Assembly: GCA_021234155.1 (NCBI GenBank)
Contig: JAJEKV010000066.1
Coordinates: 4,127,815-4,191,814 of the forward strand
Reading direction: 5' to 3'
DNA from: Isoetes taiwanensis
Lineage: Eukaryota; Streptophyta; Lycopodiopsida; Isoetales; Isoetaceae
DNA length: 64,000 nt
The stretch's first letter is position 1, and each line of letters begins with the position of its first letter. Both the position numbers and the translations under genes were made by a program. This document shows positions 35,086 to 45,559 of the stretch, piece after piece. The notes under the pieces are model-generated. The model searched no databases and was not told the origin of the DNA. It saw only the letters and a list, made by a program, of their open reading frames with translations.

Positions 35086-35393
35086 TATTACGTCTTTTGG
35101 GAGGCCTCCCAGGCCTATAAGACGACATTATTATACATCATAGTCATAAAAAATTAGATGAGTTTCCAATTCCTCATCCAAGTCCTCACTCTCACTCAAT
35201 GCATCCTCTTCTTCTATTAGGGTATTTACATTTTTAGTACAACTCTCTCTATGCTGTAGAGTCTCAATTAAAAAGGATCCAATTCTATTTCCTTCCAATC
35301 CAAAAAAGGTATGTAAATCAGGCACGTTGATGCCATATCTGTCTCGTATTATACTATAGGCTGGACACTTAAGTATGACATGGTCTTCGTCTT
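35086..35393 (-). mobile_element. LINE 3' end fragment (older copy)
   Basis: The minus strand reads DEDHVILKCPAYSIIRDRYG and on to FYDYDV and a stop at 35,131, the C-terminus of a LINE ORF2 related to the neighbour's EVEDELHALIRCPSYEGIRH. A stem-loop at 35,091-35,124 (CGTCTT...AAGACG) and the (TTCAC)n tail complete the 3' end. The sequence begins exactly where the tail of the next LINE ends, so the younger LINE probably inserted into this one, or the copy was truncated here. Confidence 0.75.
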
Positions 35394-35453
35394 ATGAAAT
35401 GAAATGAAATGTTGTATTTATTACGTCTGCAGACCACCAGGTCTATGAGACGA

Positions 35454-38400
35454 TCAATATGTACACTCAACATTATAAAAGATATCCTCTAATGCATCCT
35501 CTGACATAAATGCATTAGACTTCTCCCAACTCTCCTCCGTTCTATCATTATTGCCCTTGTTGTTTAACAGGTGTTCTCTATGGGTCATCAACTCCTTTAG
35601 ATACTTTTCAATTTGATGCCCAGGCAATTCAAAGAATTCCTGTAATGAGTTTGAATGTATGCTATATTTATGTCGGATCCCCTCATATGAAGGGCATCTT
35701 ATGAGGGCATGTAACTCATCCTCAACTTCTTTCATATTGCATAACATGCAAAACCTCAAGTCATGAGGAATATTACTCCAACGTCCTACTTCCACCCCAA
35801 GTCTATGAGAACTAAGCCTCATCCGGCTTATCCTGTGTCTCATGCTTCGAGATAGATTCTCCTGAAGGTGTTTGGCTTCTTGGAGTGTAGGGTTTATGTA
35901 TTTTCTGTAAAAAAAAAAAATTCGTTTCCGGGACCCTCCAATTCCTTCTAATGAGATGGCCACACACCCATCCTCTAATGTTCGATCGATTCTCTTGTAG
36001 GTGTAGAATGTCTAACCCCCACTTCCTCATCCATTCCACAAGATCTGCATACCATCCCTTATTTCTTGTCTCTTCCAAGGCTAGTCTTGGCAAGGTCTCT
36101 TCCGTCATATCAAAACATATCTTACAAAGGTATGTAAGAGTTTTGCACAATGCCTCAGCCTCTAGTGGTATCATACCACACTCCGCCAACAACATATCAT
36201 ATGGAGTCTGAGCCTTAGTGCCTAGTTCCGTTCTCAAGAATTTTTTTTGCACTTTCTCAATGTTCTTCCAAGAGTCTGCTGATAGGCCTGGACCCCATAC
36301 TTCACATCCATATAACAGAACTGTCTGCACAAGCACCCGAAATAAGGTGCGTTTCAAGCCAAAATCCCATATCTCCGCTTTTCCACTTTTACTTTGCATG
36401 CTATATAGGGCTTTCAAGCCTCCGTTCACCCTGTGCTCAACAACAAGGTTCCAACTATGCCCTTTGTCTACATGTATCCCTAAGTATTTATATGAGGATA
36501 CTATTTTCACCTTCTCCCCTCGGTAGTAGAAATTCAAATGATCCACTTTATTGGTTCCAAAAACCATCATCTTAGTCTTCGTCATATTCACCTTCATATT
36601 TTTCTGGTCACAAAAGTGAGCCAATGCATCTAGATGTTTCTGCATGCCTGCAACTGTGCGAGAGAGAAGAACCACATCATCCGCGTATAAGAGCAACAAG
36701 ATCACATAGTTTGACAGTGGAGTCCCGTCCCCGCCATACTCCATTATCCAAGCCTCCAGTTGGTCTATGAATAAACCAAACAGAACCGGCGATAAGGGGC
36801 AGCCTTGCTTCACCCCGATATTGCTTTCTACTAATTCCGTGCACTTTTCAATGTAAGGGGATGATAATTGCACTAAAACTTTCTCATAGAGTAGTTTTAC
36901 TGCCCGCCTGAGCTCAATCGGTACCCCCAAGTTGTCCATCCTCTCCCATAGATGAGCACGGGATACTGTGTCGAATGCCTTGGCATAGTCCACAAAAAGG
37001 GCATAGAGTGGTTTTCTCTTCCCTTTAACTCAATCAATCATAGCCCAGAGTGACCAAATGATCCATTGTGGGATTTTTAGGCCTAAAGCCAGCTTGCCCA
37101 ATGGCTCTAACATTATGTGCTTCTGACCAAGCGCTCAGCTTATTGTTTAACATAGCAGCAAACAATTTGGCATATAGGCTACTCACCAGAATCATTCTAT
37201 AATTTCCTGGGTCACCCTCATCCCCGTTTTTGTAAACAGGAACGACTCTATTTAATTGCCATGTTCGTGGGAATCCTCCATTCAAGACAGAGTTAAACCG
37301 AGACAATAACACTAAATGCACTGATTTGCCTGCCCATTTAAACATTTTACGCAACCAAAATTCTATTGCATTAGCCGCTTTCCCATTGGCAAGATTACTC
37401 AGCCCCTCTTCTAAATCTTCCAATATGAAGCCCCAAGTCGTGTTTTGCAAATGATCAATATTACTGTTTTCATTAACATCCGACATATGGTAGAGTTTGC
37501 GTACTTGATCGATCAATGTCTCTGGGTCCAAATGTGCCTCTTGTTGCATTTTAGGTTTAAGCTCATTCCAGAACCGTTTGGGGTTTGCTATGGTGTCCTT
37601 GATCAAATCCTGTTGTCTTTGGTAAACATACTTCTTCTTTTTCGACTTGGTCAATGCTATGTATTCCTTTTTGAGTCTCTGTCTAACTGCCCCTTTTGCC
37701 TTTTTGTATGCTTCCCTTTTTTCTTTGCATGATGCATCAAACCAGCTGTTGCATGGTAGCCCTTTTAGTTTTCTATGTGAGACAAAATGGTCACTAGCCA
37801 CACCCAATACCGTATCTGCAAGTTTCTCACTTAGTGCCTCAATACCCGTGGGCCAGCTTATTTCAGATACTTTTGCTTCACATTTCTCCATGTATTTTTC
37901 CGCCTTATGATAATTCATGCGTATTCTGGGCTTGAAGACATTGCGGTCTTGACTGTATTCAAATTTCTTTGTGTTTAACACAATTGCTAGTGGAACATGA
38001 TCTGAGATCTTCTCCATCTCTTCCCCTATAGATATATGCCTCACCTGATCCACAAACTGAGCTTTAGCAAGAACAAGGTCAACAACACTAGCACTTCGCA
38101 TGTGCATTTATCCGTGCCGGAAATATCCGCGGTACCATTATATATCAATAAGTCTAGTCCGCTACACATATTGAGTACATGCTTGCCTTAAAGGCGTAGG
38201 CCATCCGATTAAATAGAGTTCTATTCCAACCCCTGTTGGTACATCTCTGTCATCAAGCATTTAAACCCACATGGGTTCCCCTTCCAAGTCAAGCAAAGTC
38301 GCTTGCTTATTAGCAATACGCCCATTAAAGTCACCTAGTATGAGAACGTCACCTAGCGACATCAAAGAAAGAGCATCATGTTCCAAACTAAAGAAGGGGT

Positions 38401-38770
38401 CGTCTCTGTCTAAGAGATCTGTATTATACATTGGTGATTCCCTTGGAGGAAAGTAACATCCTGCCACAAAAATCTTACCTTTTTGGCCAGGTATTTCAAC
38501 CCAGATATGTTGCTTTGAACCCATTCCTTCAACTATTTTGACCATTTTTCTCAAGTGAGATCTTACATAGCATGCTATCCCGCCATGACCCTTTAGGCGC
38601 CAACCTTTATTATACCAAACTGATTGTAACAAAATGAATCCCTGTATGTCGGGTAAACTTTTTTCTTCATTCTCGCATGTTTCCAGAAAAAACAAGATAT
38701 CTACATTTGTAAATAAATCACCTACTACTTCTATTTTATACTGACTAATAGAGTTAATATTCCAACACAT
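35454..38770 (-). pseudogene. LINE ORF2: AP endonuclease and reverse transcriptase
   Basis: Endonuclease (38,770-38,261) starts MCWNINSISQYKIEVVGDL and has FFLETCENE, GHGGIACYVRS and LILGDFNGRI. A second block (38,107-37,034) has the end of the endonuclease (KISDHVPLAIVL), a linker, and RT motifs NRVVPVYKNGDEGDPGNYR and AGFRPKNPTMDHLVTL. A third (36,993-35,812) has DYAKAFDTVSR (motif A), GVKQGCPLSPVLFGLFIDQL (B), LLYADDVVLLSR (C) and YKYLGIHVD. A last frame (35,963-35,454) gives a Cys-rich end, RFCMLCNMKEVEDELHAL. Breaks lie at 38,26x-38,10x, near 37,030 and at an A12 run near 35,910. The catalytic residues are kept. Confidence 0.9.
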
Positions 38771-38791
38771 TATACTGGTGGTCTCGCTTAC

Positions 38792-39082
38792 CTATGTTTC
38801 ATCTTGATTCTCCACTATCACCCTACCGCGTCTCCAAAATGTCTTTTTCCCTGCTTGCTTTGCTTCCTTGAAGATCTGCAATTGTTCCTTGTGTTCCTGA
38901 AGTTGTTTTTTAGTAAGGTCGTCATTAATCCAAATTTTTTTCCCCTTGAGCATGGTTTTCTTTTTTAATATGCTGATCTTGTCCTCTCTGGAGCCCAATT
39001 TAACAATGATGTGCCTGTCTCTGTCACCTTGCTTTCCAATCCGAAATGCATCTACAATATTGCACAACAAGAGAATGGACAT
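38792..39082 (-). pseudogene. LINE ORF1 C-terminal domain
   Basis: The minus frame has VDAFRIGKQGDRDRHIIVKL, KIWINDDLTKKQLQEHKE and KKTFWRRGRVIVE, the same C-terminal chaperone-like domain as at 443-763. It ends 21 nt before the ORF2 start at 38,770. The N-terminal coiled-coil part is missing by 5' truncation. Confidence 0.7.
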
Positions 39083-39083
39083 T

Positions 39084-39575
39084 TAGCGACGGGCTTGCGG
39101 CGATGGTGGCGACGCGGACGCCGCCGCAAATAACGCCACCATGCGACGCCAATGCGGCGTCACGCCGCGGAACACGCCGCATGCGACGCGGTGGTGCGAC
39201 GCCCCGACACCGCGGACGCGGGCGGATCTGTCATGCCGTGGACGCTTGCGCCAAGTGGACGGCATGTGTGTCACGCCGTGGACGCTATATCGCCGCGCCG
39301 CATGCGACGCATAGCGTGCTTGGCCCATCCGCCTCGCCAGTGGGCTTTACCGTGGACGGCATGTGTCTCGCCAGTGGATGTTTATGACGGACGCCGCATG
39401 CGACGCCAGATATGTGACGATGTGACGATGTCGTGATATGACACGCCAAGACGATATATGACGTATGTGACGATATGACACGCCAAGACGTATATGTGAC
39501 GATATGACACGCCGCATGTATATGTGACGATATGACACGCCGCTTTCGATATGTGACGTTAGGTGGTCGATGTGA
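39084..39575. repeat. GC-rich CGCCGCATGCGACGC block and TGTGACGATATGAC tandem units
   Basis: 39,090-39,410 is CpG-rich and built from GCGACGCC/ACGCCGC words, with CGCCGCATGCGACGC at 39,175-39,189, 39,296-39,310 and 39,392-39,406. At 39,412-39,560 about five units of TATGTGACGATATGACACGCC follow, then TTTTTATATAAC (TATA-like, 39,585-39,591). The composition contrasts sharply with the AT-rich flanks. Frames across it in all directions are chance products of the repeats. Confidence 0.7.
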
Positions 39576-39584
39576 CGATATTTT

Positions 39585-39591
39585 TATATAA
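39585..39591 (+). promoter_or_regulatory. TATA-like box after the GC-rich block
   Basis: TATATAA within GATATTTTTATATAACGG. The related sequence GATTTCTATATAAAC follows the second GC-rich block at 43,504. No clear gene follows here within 600 nt. Confidence 0.35.
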
Positions 39592-41180
39592 CGGTTGTTA
39601 ATGGTTTTTAGGATTACAAATTCAATAGTCAGCCCGATTGATACCGCCTAAAAAAGACTCGAATTTAACCAACCCGCAGCCTTCATTTAAGCTGCAGTTG
39701 CGCAAGTGCATGCATCATCACAAAGATATGCTACCGCTTATAAATTGTTCATTATAAAACCGACGTTGTTCTCGTGGTCAAAATCTAGTTGTTCCAAGTT
39801 TACAATCCTTGAAGGTAACTTGACAATAGGCTTGTTGTCAATCATTGTTGTTGAGAGAAGAACAGATAAAGCCTTAAAATTTGTGCAAGAACACAAGAAA
39901 AATCCCACACTTTTACCTTTTGTCCGGCCAAGCATTATAGTGTTTAATATGACTTGCACCGCTTGTCCCGATCGCCCCAATGGCGGATTCTAGGTTTAGG
40001 TCGATGGCTAATTCTCAAACATAGCGTTAATTAAAACATCCCCTAAGAAAAGGGATTTATTGATTATTGATCGATTGATCCGGTCCATATCAATGCGCTT
40101 CATCAGTCTTTTCTCGAAGTAATCTTATTCTAGATGTGAAAGAGAATGGTCATTTAGCGACGTGGGTTTGCGACGTCAATTACCTCCTTCATCTAGACTC
40201 TTCGTAAAACCGAACTGCGGAAAAATGGTTTTTTTGGGGCTTTGAGAGCTTGCAAGAGCTTGAAAATATTGTCCGAACTATATCGAAAACCAAAGAAGCA
40301 CATATGGATACGCCAATACAGTGGGAAGAAGGTTATGATCTAAAATCTCATGCCGGGTATACAAGTAATTTAATGGCACTATGGAAGTTGAAAGATCAAC
40401 ATCAAGGTTGGAATCACAGAAGAATGCTTGAACTTGCAACTTTACCCCGCCAAACGCCCGATGATTTTTGTGATATATGATGGTGGAGGAATTTGGCGCT
40501 TCAATTGCACAAGTTCCATATGAAGCCGACCCCATTGATGAGGATTTTGAAAAGCCGAGATACTATGTGGCTACACCGCTGATGGCCTTGTTTCTGAGAT
40601 CCATACATGGAAAGTGGAATTGAACATAGCTCGTCGCTACGCCAAGAAGAGTATCTAAACCGCCACCGCTACCTTTGAAGTCTTCAAAGCAGAGCATGTC
40701 ATGGTGCAAAGGAAAATGGGCTTCACCGGAGCTTAGGGATCACAAGGCGTTGAGCTTGCCGACATCGCCGGGGTTCTTCACGAACACCCAATACCGAAAA
40801 AATGTACCTCTTTCTCGCTCCTACATGCCAAAATCAGATCCTTTGGTGCGCTTTTTAACGCCATGCTCGGGATTGTTTTCGCTTCATGACTCATGAACTT
40901 GTTCCGCTTTGAGCCAAGATTTTGCGGGTTGTCTTGATCGATTGTATGATCCGACAAATACAACATACAAAGAAAAAATCATGCTTTTTTCGAGAAATCT
41001 CTTAACTGTCTTTTTTAATTTCTTCATTATGGCCATTCTGAGGTTGTGGAGGCTGTTGCCTTCTTGGACAAGTTTGTTCATCGAAAATCAAGAGAATTGT
41101 GGAGTTGGTTGAACCAAAATATTTTAATTGGTCATCTAGCAAAATGCTTTGGGAAGAAAATAAGTGTATTCTCTCGCAAC
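39592..41180. other. Unrecognised sequence, possible relic coding
   Basis: A plus frame at 40,250-40,480 (76 codons; HRRMLELATLPRQTPDDFCD) continues in another frame as EEFGASIAQVPYEADPIDED, so a frameshifted gene remnant is possible. I do not recognise the family. GAGAATGG(A/T)CATTTAGCGACG occurs at 39,071 and 40,143, marking a short dispersed repeat. Confidence 0.35.
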
Positions 41181-41185
41181 ATTCA

Positions 41186-41299
41186 TTCTAGAACTTTCTA
41201 CAACATTCTGGAATTTTCTAGAAGGATTCCTTAGGCTCACCCAAGATTCTCTTATATTTTAAAACTTTTTAAAACTTTCTAGAACATTCTAGAACTTTC
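41186..41299. promoter_or_regulatory. Heat-shock-element array
   Basis: TTC and GAA triplets alternate with exact 5-nt phasing at 41,186, 191, 196, (201 one mismatch), 206, 211, 216 and 221: eight consecutive HSE pentamers, seven perfect. A second run has five perfect pentamers at 41,277-41,299. Heat-shock factor trimers bind three such units, so each run could hold one or more trimers. The array is made of TTCTAGAA(C/A) decamers and sits just before a TGTGACGATGTGAC motif like that at 39.4 kb. No intact promoter-gene pair is evident; heat-responsive plant retrotransposons carry comparable clusters in their LTRs. Confidence 0.7.
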
Positions 41300-41334
41300 A
41301 GATATATGTGACGATGTGACATATGTGTCGTAGA

Positions 41335-41583
41335 AGGTCGCGATGTTCCGTAAAGGCACCATCTTCTTTGTGCCCTTAAGCCCCCACAAGCACATGAACT
41401 TTTAGTGTGAGCATTTCTAATGGATTGAGCTTCATCCGTAATAATTCTAAACCACCTAATGTTCGACAAGCAGTGCCCCTTTAGCCTCGGGGTCTTCTTT
41501 TCATCCTCTTCGATGGCTTTTCGTAATTCGAACAAATGGTTCCATATGTAGTAAGCAATAATGTCGCTTACAAAATTCAACAC
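41335..41583 (-). pseudogene. SNF2-type helicase fragment
   Basis: The minus frame has LSNIRWFRIITDEAQSIRN followed by TKSSCACGGLRAQRRWCLYG and TSRP. In RAD5/RAD16/HLTF-type SNF2 ATPases the order is W-x-RVILDEAH-x-IRN, then a helix with alternating Ala, then RRWCLTGTPIQN. The DEAH box appears as DEAQ and TGTP as YGTS. No other helicase motif was found nearby, so it is a short captured or decayed exon. Confidence 0.6.
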
Positions 41584-41919
41584 AATTTATTCTTCTCCCA
41601 TCTTCATGGTATATGTACAATGATAGCTTGACAGATGGTACTTTTTTTTCCTTCAATTCATGTTCCCATTGTTTTTAAAGCCGATTTAGGGCAAAACAAT
41701 CAAGGTGCAAAACAATCGTGGTTGGCAAGGAGTATAGAAAATGATGCGGTCATCTTTTAAGAGAGCTTGATTCACGCTTGATAATGAGCCATGCGCACAC
41801 AAAAGTTCAGCCTAGAGGATATTATTATAGAGACACCCACCGATATTTACGTGGTGGATCTAGTTGGCTCTCAAGATAGTGTAGATTGGTTAGATAAGAA
41901 AGTCCTTGAGACCGGCATT

Positions 41920-42200
41920 TCATTTCGTGCTTGTGCAACCAAGTGGGCGCCTTTGATTTGATAACCGATTCTGGGATTTTTTGTTTCAGCTCGTCATTCC
42001 AAAAATCAACGCAGGCTAAGCATTTGCCTTGGCGATGGAATTGTGGAGAAAAAAAAAAAGATGAAAATCAATGCATGTGGAAATTTAGATACCGCTATTG
42101 GGATAGTTCCCAAAGTTATGTCTTCACAAAAGGCCGGAGCAGATTTGTCAAGGCAAAGAATTTGCGTGAATGATGTGGTTTCGCTTTGAGAGAGATATCC
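41920..42200 (+). pseudogene. B3 DNA-binding domain remnant
   Basis: After an acceptor-like [21 protein letters not shown] is read, and in another frame [20 protein letters not shown] and [12 protein letters not shown], then NDVVSF in a third. This is the plant B3 signature (LVIPKQHA ... [20 protein letters not shown] ... F-V-K-x-K-L ... GDVVSF) of RAV/LAV/NGA-type transcription factors. At least two frame breaks make it non-functional. An upstream exon with [10 protein letters not shown] may correspond to the FEKVLTPSD strand. Confidence 0.65.
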
Positions 42201-42359
42201 AAGGTAAAAATTTTACATCACCGGGCTAAGGGATCCTTCACAGGCCGAAATTACGTTGTTGATGCGGATGCAAATGTACTTTGCGTAAAGTTTTCAGTCG
42301 CTTTGGAGTCGATATTTGGTATTGAAGCAACTTAAATTCTATCTTTGATATAACTATAA

Positions 42360-42770
42360 TATGGTAGTTTTGAGCTCGGATTAGCTCCCTCGGTTGATCC
42401 GCAATTTTTGAGCTCGAATTTAGCTTATGGTTGATCCGTAATTTTTGAGGCAATCGCCTTATGTATATAAGCATGATGTAGAATACAAAAACCGATATAT
42501 GATATGATATAGATTTCAAAATCAGCTTTTTCAAAATGGAATTTGAAGATAAAAATATGAAGAAGATGAATATGATCGATGGATATCAAGAAGATGAATG
42601 CCACGATGAATAAGGATATGACAATAATATTGCTTGTTTTAATTTATATAGGCCTATTTGTGCTATGGGTATTTTGAAAAAGCGATGAATTTAGTGATGG
42701 ACATGGAGTTGGAGATGGTTGATCCGCATTTTTGAGCTCATAATTTAGCTTCGGGTTGATCCAGAAAGAG
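42360..42770 (+). repeat. GGTTGATCCG...TTTTTGAGCTC repeat units
   Basis: GGTTGATCCGCAATTTTTGA with a GAGCTC(G/A)...TTTAGCTT partner recurs at about 42,393, 42,432 and 42,715, with a further half unit near 42,755. The first two are adjacent and the third is 280 bp away. Confidence 0.6.
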
Positions 42771-43234
42771 AAAAAAAGAAGGAATTAGAAATGACATATG
42801 GATTTACCCCTAGAATTTCTACAACGAGAAGATTGGGTAGTCAAAAAGTGGGACTCCCATATCCTCAAATTCAACATCTTTAGAGAAGCAACAAAATGCA
42901 ATCCGGAATGAGGAACTTGGTGTCCAAAGATAGTGGGAGAACTGCTTCTCGCCACGACTCCTTGCAAATCCAAGGCATTAATGTCCCATGTGTCAAAGCG
43001 CCCGATCAAAATTTGCCTAAAAATGCCATCGCCCACCGCATCGCCACACGACAAAATGTCACGGCAAAAATGTCGACCTGCCACGCAATTTGCTCAGGAT
43101 GCGCCTAATCAAGCTATGTTCAAGTGTTTTGAGGTATGCGTATTTTAGGTTGTTACACAAAACTTGCTCGATTTTAGGTTGCTCGAGCAGATAGGTATAC
43201 ATAAATTTCATATAACCGACAAATGTCACACAAA

Positions 43235-43500
43235 TGTCACGATGACACGTCGACGCCGCGATGCGACGCCATGTGACATTACGTAACCTAAGACACGCCA
43301 AGACGCATCGCCATCGCGTAATCGCCAGTCGCGATGTGACCGGATTTTGACCGTTGACTATATCGTCGCGATGCGACGTGGTCTACACGACGATGACACG
43401 CCTCAGACGCATTTCGTTGCGTGTAAAATTAAGTCGTTAGGTGACCCGCATGTGACCTGACACTACGCCGCTGCGACGCCACGCCGCATGACGCTACGAT
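43235..43500 (+). repeat. Second GC-rich CGACGCC block
   Basis: Words CGACGCCGCGATGCGACGCC, ACGCCAAGACGC and ACGCCGCATGACGC are packed together with TGTGAC(A/C) motifs, as at 39.1-39.5 kb. The block ends in GACGCTACGATTTCTATATA, i.e. directly at a TATA-like box. Confidence 0.65.
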
Positions 43501-43503
43501 TTC

Positions 43504-43510
43504 TATATAA
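43504..43510 (+). promoter_or_regulatory. TATA-like box
   Basis: TATATAA in TTCTATATAAACAAC, 109 nt upstream of ATG 43,619, with a pyrimidine-rich leader between. It is a good plant core-promoter arrangement. Confidence 0.45.
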
Positions 43511-43618
43511 ACAACTTTTTTCTCAAGATTCATTGTTATTTTCTTTTCGCCCTCTTCCAAAATTTAGCCTTTGGTGTTCTTCTTTTAACCATATCTTATA
43601 ATTTGTTGTCGCCTCTAC

Positions 43619-43719
43619 ATGGATCGCCATGGTCATCCGGCGATGATCGACGCTTTGAGATGGCCAGAGACGATTGATGTTGTCTTACCACCGTGGGAGG
43701 TCGATATGAACCGTCACAT
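43619..43719 (+). CDS. Possible short first exon
   Basis: ATG 43,619 opens a frame MDRHGHPAMIDALRWPETID to VDMNRH and reaches a canonical GTAAGT donor at 43,720. Promoter, leader, ATG and donor are in proper order, but the next exon could not be fixed: joining to the acceptor near 44,469 brings a stop. It may be the 5' end of the SET-domain relic downstream. Confidence 0.3.
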
Positions 43720-43817
43720 GTAAGTTACATGATTCTTGTATTTAGTAGCCTAGACATATATAAACTAGGAGAGGACGGTAATCGCGAGTAGTAAAAAACG
43801 CAGTGTTTTGGTCAAGG

Positions 43818-44085
43818 ACACCTGGCCGCCTCCACCTTGAGTGGAGAGGACCAGGTGTGCCAGCCCAAACTCACCTTCATACCTTACTAAGTACAATGTA
43901 GATTACAAAATTGAGGTGTCGCCAGAAGTCAAGGTCATATGTCCACTTCACCTTGAGTGGAGGGGACTCTATGTATCTCGGGGCTAGCTGCGTCTCAAAA
44001 AGATCTTTATTGAAATTGAAACTTATATAAGGGTCAGACTCGGAAAGGGCATGGTCGGCTTCACCCTGAGTGGAGAGGACTACGG
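43818..44085 (+). repeat. Hairpin repeat block 1, three copies
   Basis: Copies at 43,818-43,858, 43,936-43,973 and 44,050-44,085, spaced 113-118 bp. Each folds on C(T/C)TCAC/GTGGAG-type inner arms around a 5-nt loop (CTTGA or CCTGA), with GG(C/T)C- or GTCC-type and variable outer arms. Copy 1 is an 8 + 6 bp palindrome, ACACCTGG ... CCAGGTGT. In copy 2 the outer arm changes to CATA ... TATG, keeping pairing. The sequence between hairpins is not conserved. Confidence 0.8.
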
Positions 44086-44106
44086 TCCGGCCCAATTCTC
44101 ATTCCA

Positions 44107-44165
44107 TTTAGGATTTAGGGTTTATGGTTTAGGGTTTAGGGTTTAGGGTTTAGGTTTAGGGTTTA
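44107..44165 (+). repeat. Interstitial telomere repeat (TTTAGGG)n
   Basis: About eight TTTAGGG-type units, some with one base changed or missing, lie 22 bp after the last hairpin of block 1. This is the plant telomere sequence in the G-rich orientation on plus, internal to the chromosome. Confidence 0.9.
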
Positions 44166-44559
44166 TACTACCATATATTGTATCTATCACCGCTCAAACT
44201 ATTGTGCAAAGATATAGTACTTACCTTTTGTAATTGGCGAGGGACAAAATAGTTTATGCATTGTAAAAGATGTATGGGGTTTGAAGACTGACTTAGAATC
44301 CGGTTGTTGAAGACCATCCGATAAGATTTGGTACATTTGAACAACCCACCGATCCGATGCTCGCCATGGATATCGTGTTGGTATACAATTATTATTTGTT
44401 TTTTTTTTTTAAGAGTATCTCCCAATTCAAGTATATATTCAAGATGTTTATGATATCTAAATATGTAGGTAGATGATGCCGATGTCTCCTCCAAACTAGA
44501 TGTGGATTTTGGTTTAATGTTGTCCATAGAGGCATATGAAACCGGGCAAGAACCTCGAT

Positions 44560-45290
44560 TCATCAATAATGTGGATGGGTGCCGCTCAACGCCGAAGTGT
44601 TCCCCTTGCGGAAAGAACACGAAGGGCTACAATCATGAGAACATTGCATGTGTCGCACATTTCCCAAGAACGCTTTGGCCTCACCGCCCGAAATGAAATT
44701 CCTCAAGAATTGCAAAGATTAGTCCGACCCTTTGTTAGGGCACCGCAAGACATTTGGCTTGTGGCCGAGACTTACCTATCCCTATGGATCAAGAATTTGC
44801 TTATTGGGGAAGAAGATACATCATTATGCGGGAGCCGCATTTGTCCGTAAGCCGGATTCGCCTTATCTCCTGACGCCAGATAGAAGTGGGAGCGAGATAC
44901 CCACATTCCATTAATGCCATATGCGTGTCCCGAAAGTGCGATTGGAAAACTTGGCAAACTTTGACTAAATATGCTTTGAGGATTTATGGAATGAATTCCA
45001 ATGTCGCTACGATAGGCGTGGGGGCATGTGATGAGGAGTTGAAGTTTATTGATGGTCGGCCAGGGTTCATGGCAATATTGCAGGGTTCATCAACGTTCTA
45101 TTTGACAACCGTGGGAGCGGCGCAATTGTGAATTTTTAGAGTGTCAAGGAGGGAGGAAGATTTTTTACAAGATCTGTAAAAGCGTGATATATCATGGTGT
45201 GTGCTATTAAAAGCATAAACATTGGAGATGAGTTATTTATCAACTATCGCTATGATAGACCTCTCCCATTTGAGATGGAACAATAGTATT
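44560..45290 (+). pseudogene. Possible SET-domain protein remnant
   Basis: Broken frames give PKCSPCGKNTKGYN (Cys-rich), later GFINVLFDNRGSGAIVNF, and finally VCAIKSINIGDELFINYRYD. The last phrase matches the C-terminal SET signature (A-x-R-x-I-x-x-GEEL-x-x-DYRY) of lysine methyltransferases; the expected NHS/C-P-N part is only vaguely visible. Frameshifts are frequent. Moderate to low certainty. Confidence 0.35.
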
Positions 45291-45559
45291 GTTGTACTAA
45301 AAAAAAAGGAATAAAGAGGTTTTTTTTTTTTTAAATATGTTTTTGTCATTCGTGAGTCTATACAAATGGTTGTATGTATTTTATACTTATTACATTATTT
45401 GACATGATGGTTAATACGCTACTCCCGCTTTAATGAACTCATTCAGAGCGGGTCTCCATCCCATCCATTAGTTCTAAGTTACGTGCAAAGGGAAACCTAT
45501 CGTCGGGAATTTCAAGCCGTGAGCGCACCAATATGAAGATATTGCGTCACGATCAATAT

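Larger units (their letters stand above)
35394..39083 (-). mobile_element. Nearly full-length LINE, 3.7 kb
   Basis: Order on the minus strand: C-terminal ORF1, ORF2 with endonuclease and reverse transcriptase, a short 3' UTR with stem-loop 35,424-35,452 (CGTCT/AGACG and GACC/GGTC pairs) and an (ATTTC)n tail at 35,396-35,410. It is truncated inside ORF1 at about 39,083. The few frame breaks suggest a younger insertion than the other LINEs in the window. Confidence 0.85.

Noticed and set aside
39090-39436. Overlapping Arg/Ala-rich ORFs at 39.05-39.44 kb
   Set aside because: Open frames in several registers on both strands of a GC-rich repeat; no domain.
43235-43510. CRISPR-like array in the GC-rich blocks
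   Set aside because: Repeats are irregular, without uniform spacers, and the context is plant nuclear DNA.
44107-44165. True chromosome end
   Set aside because: Only about eight imperfect TTTAGGG units with long unrelated sequence on both sides; interstitial.
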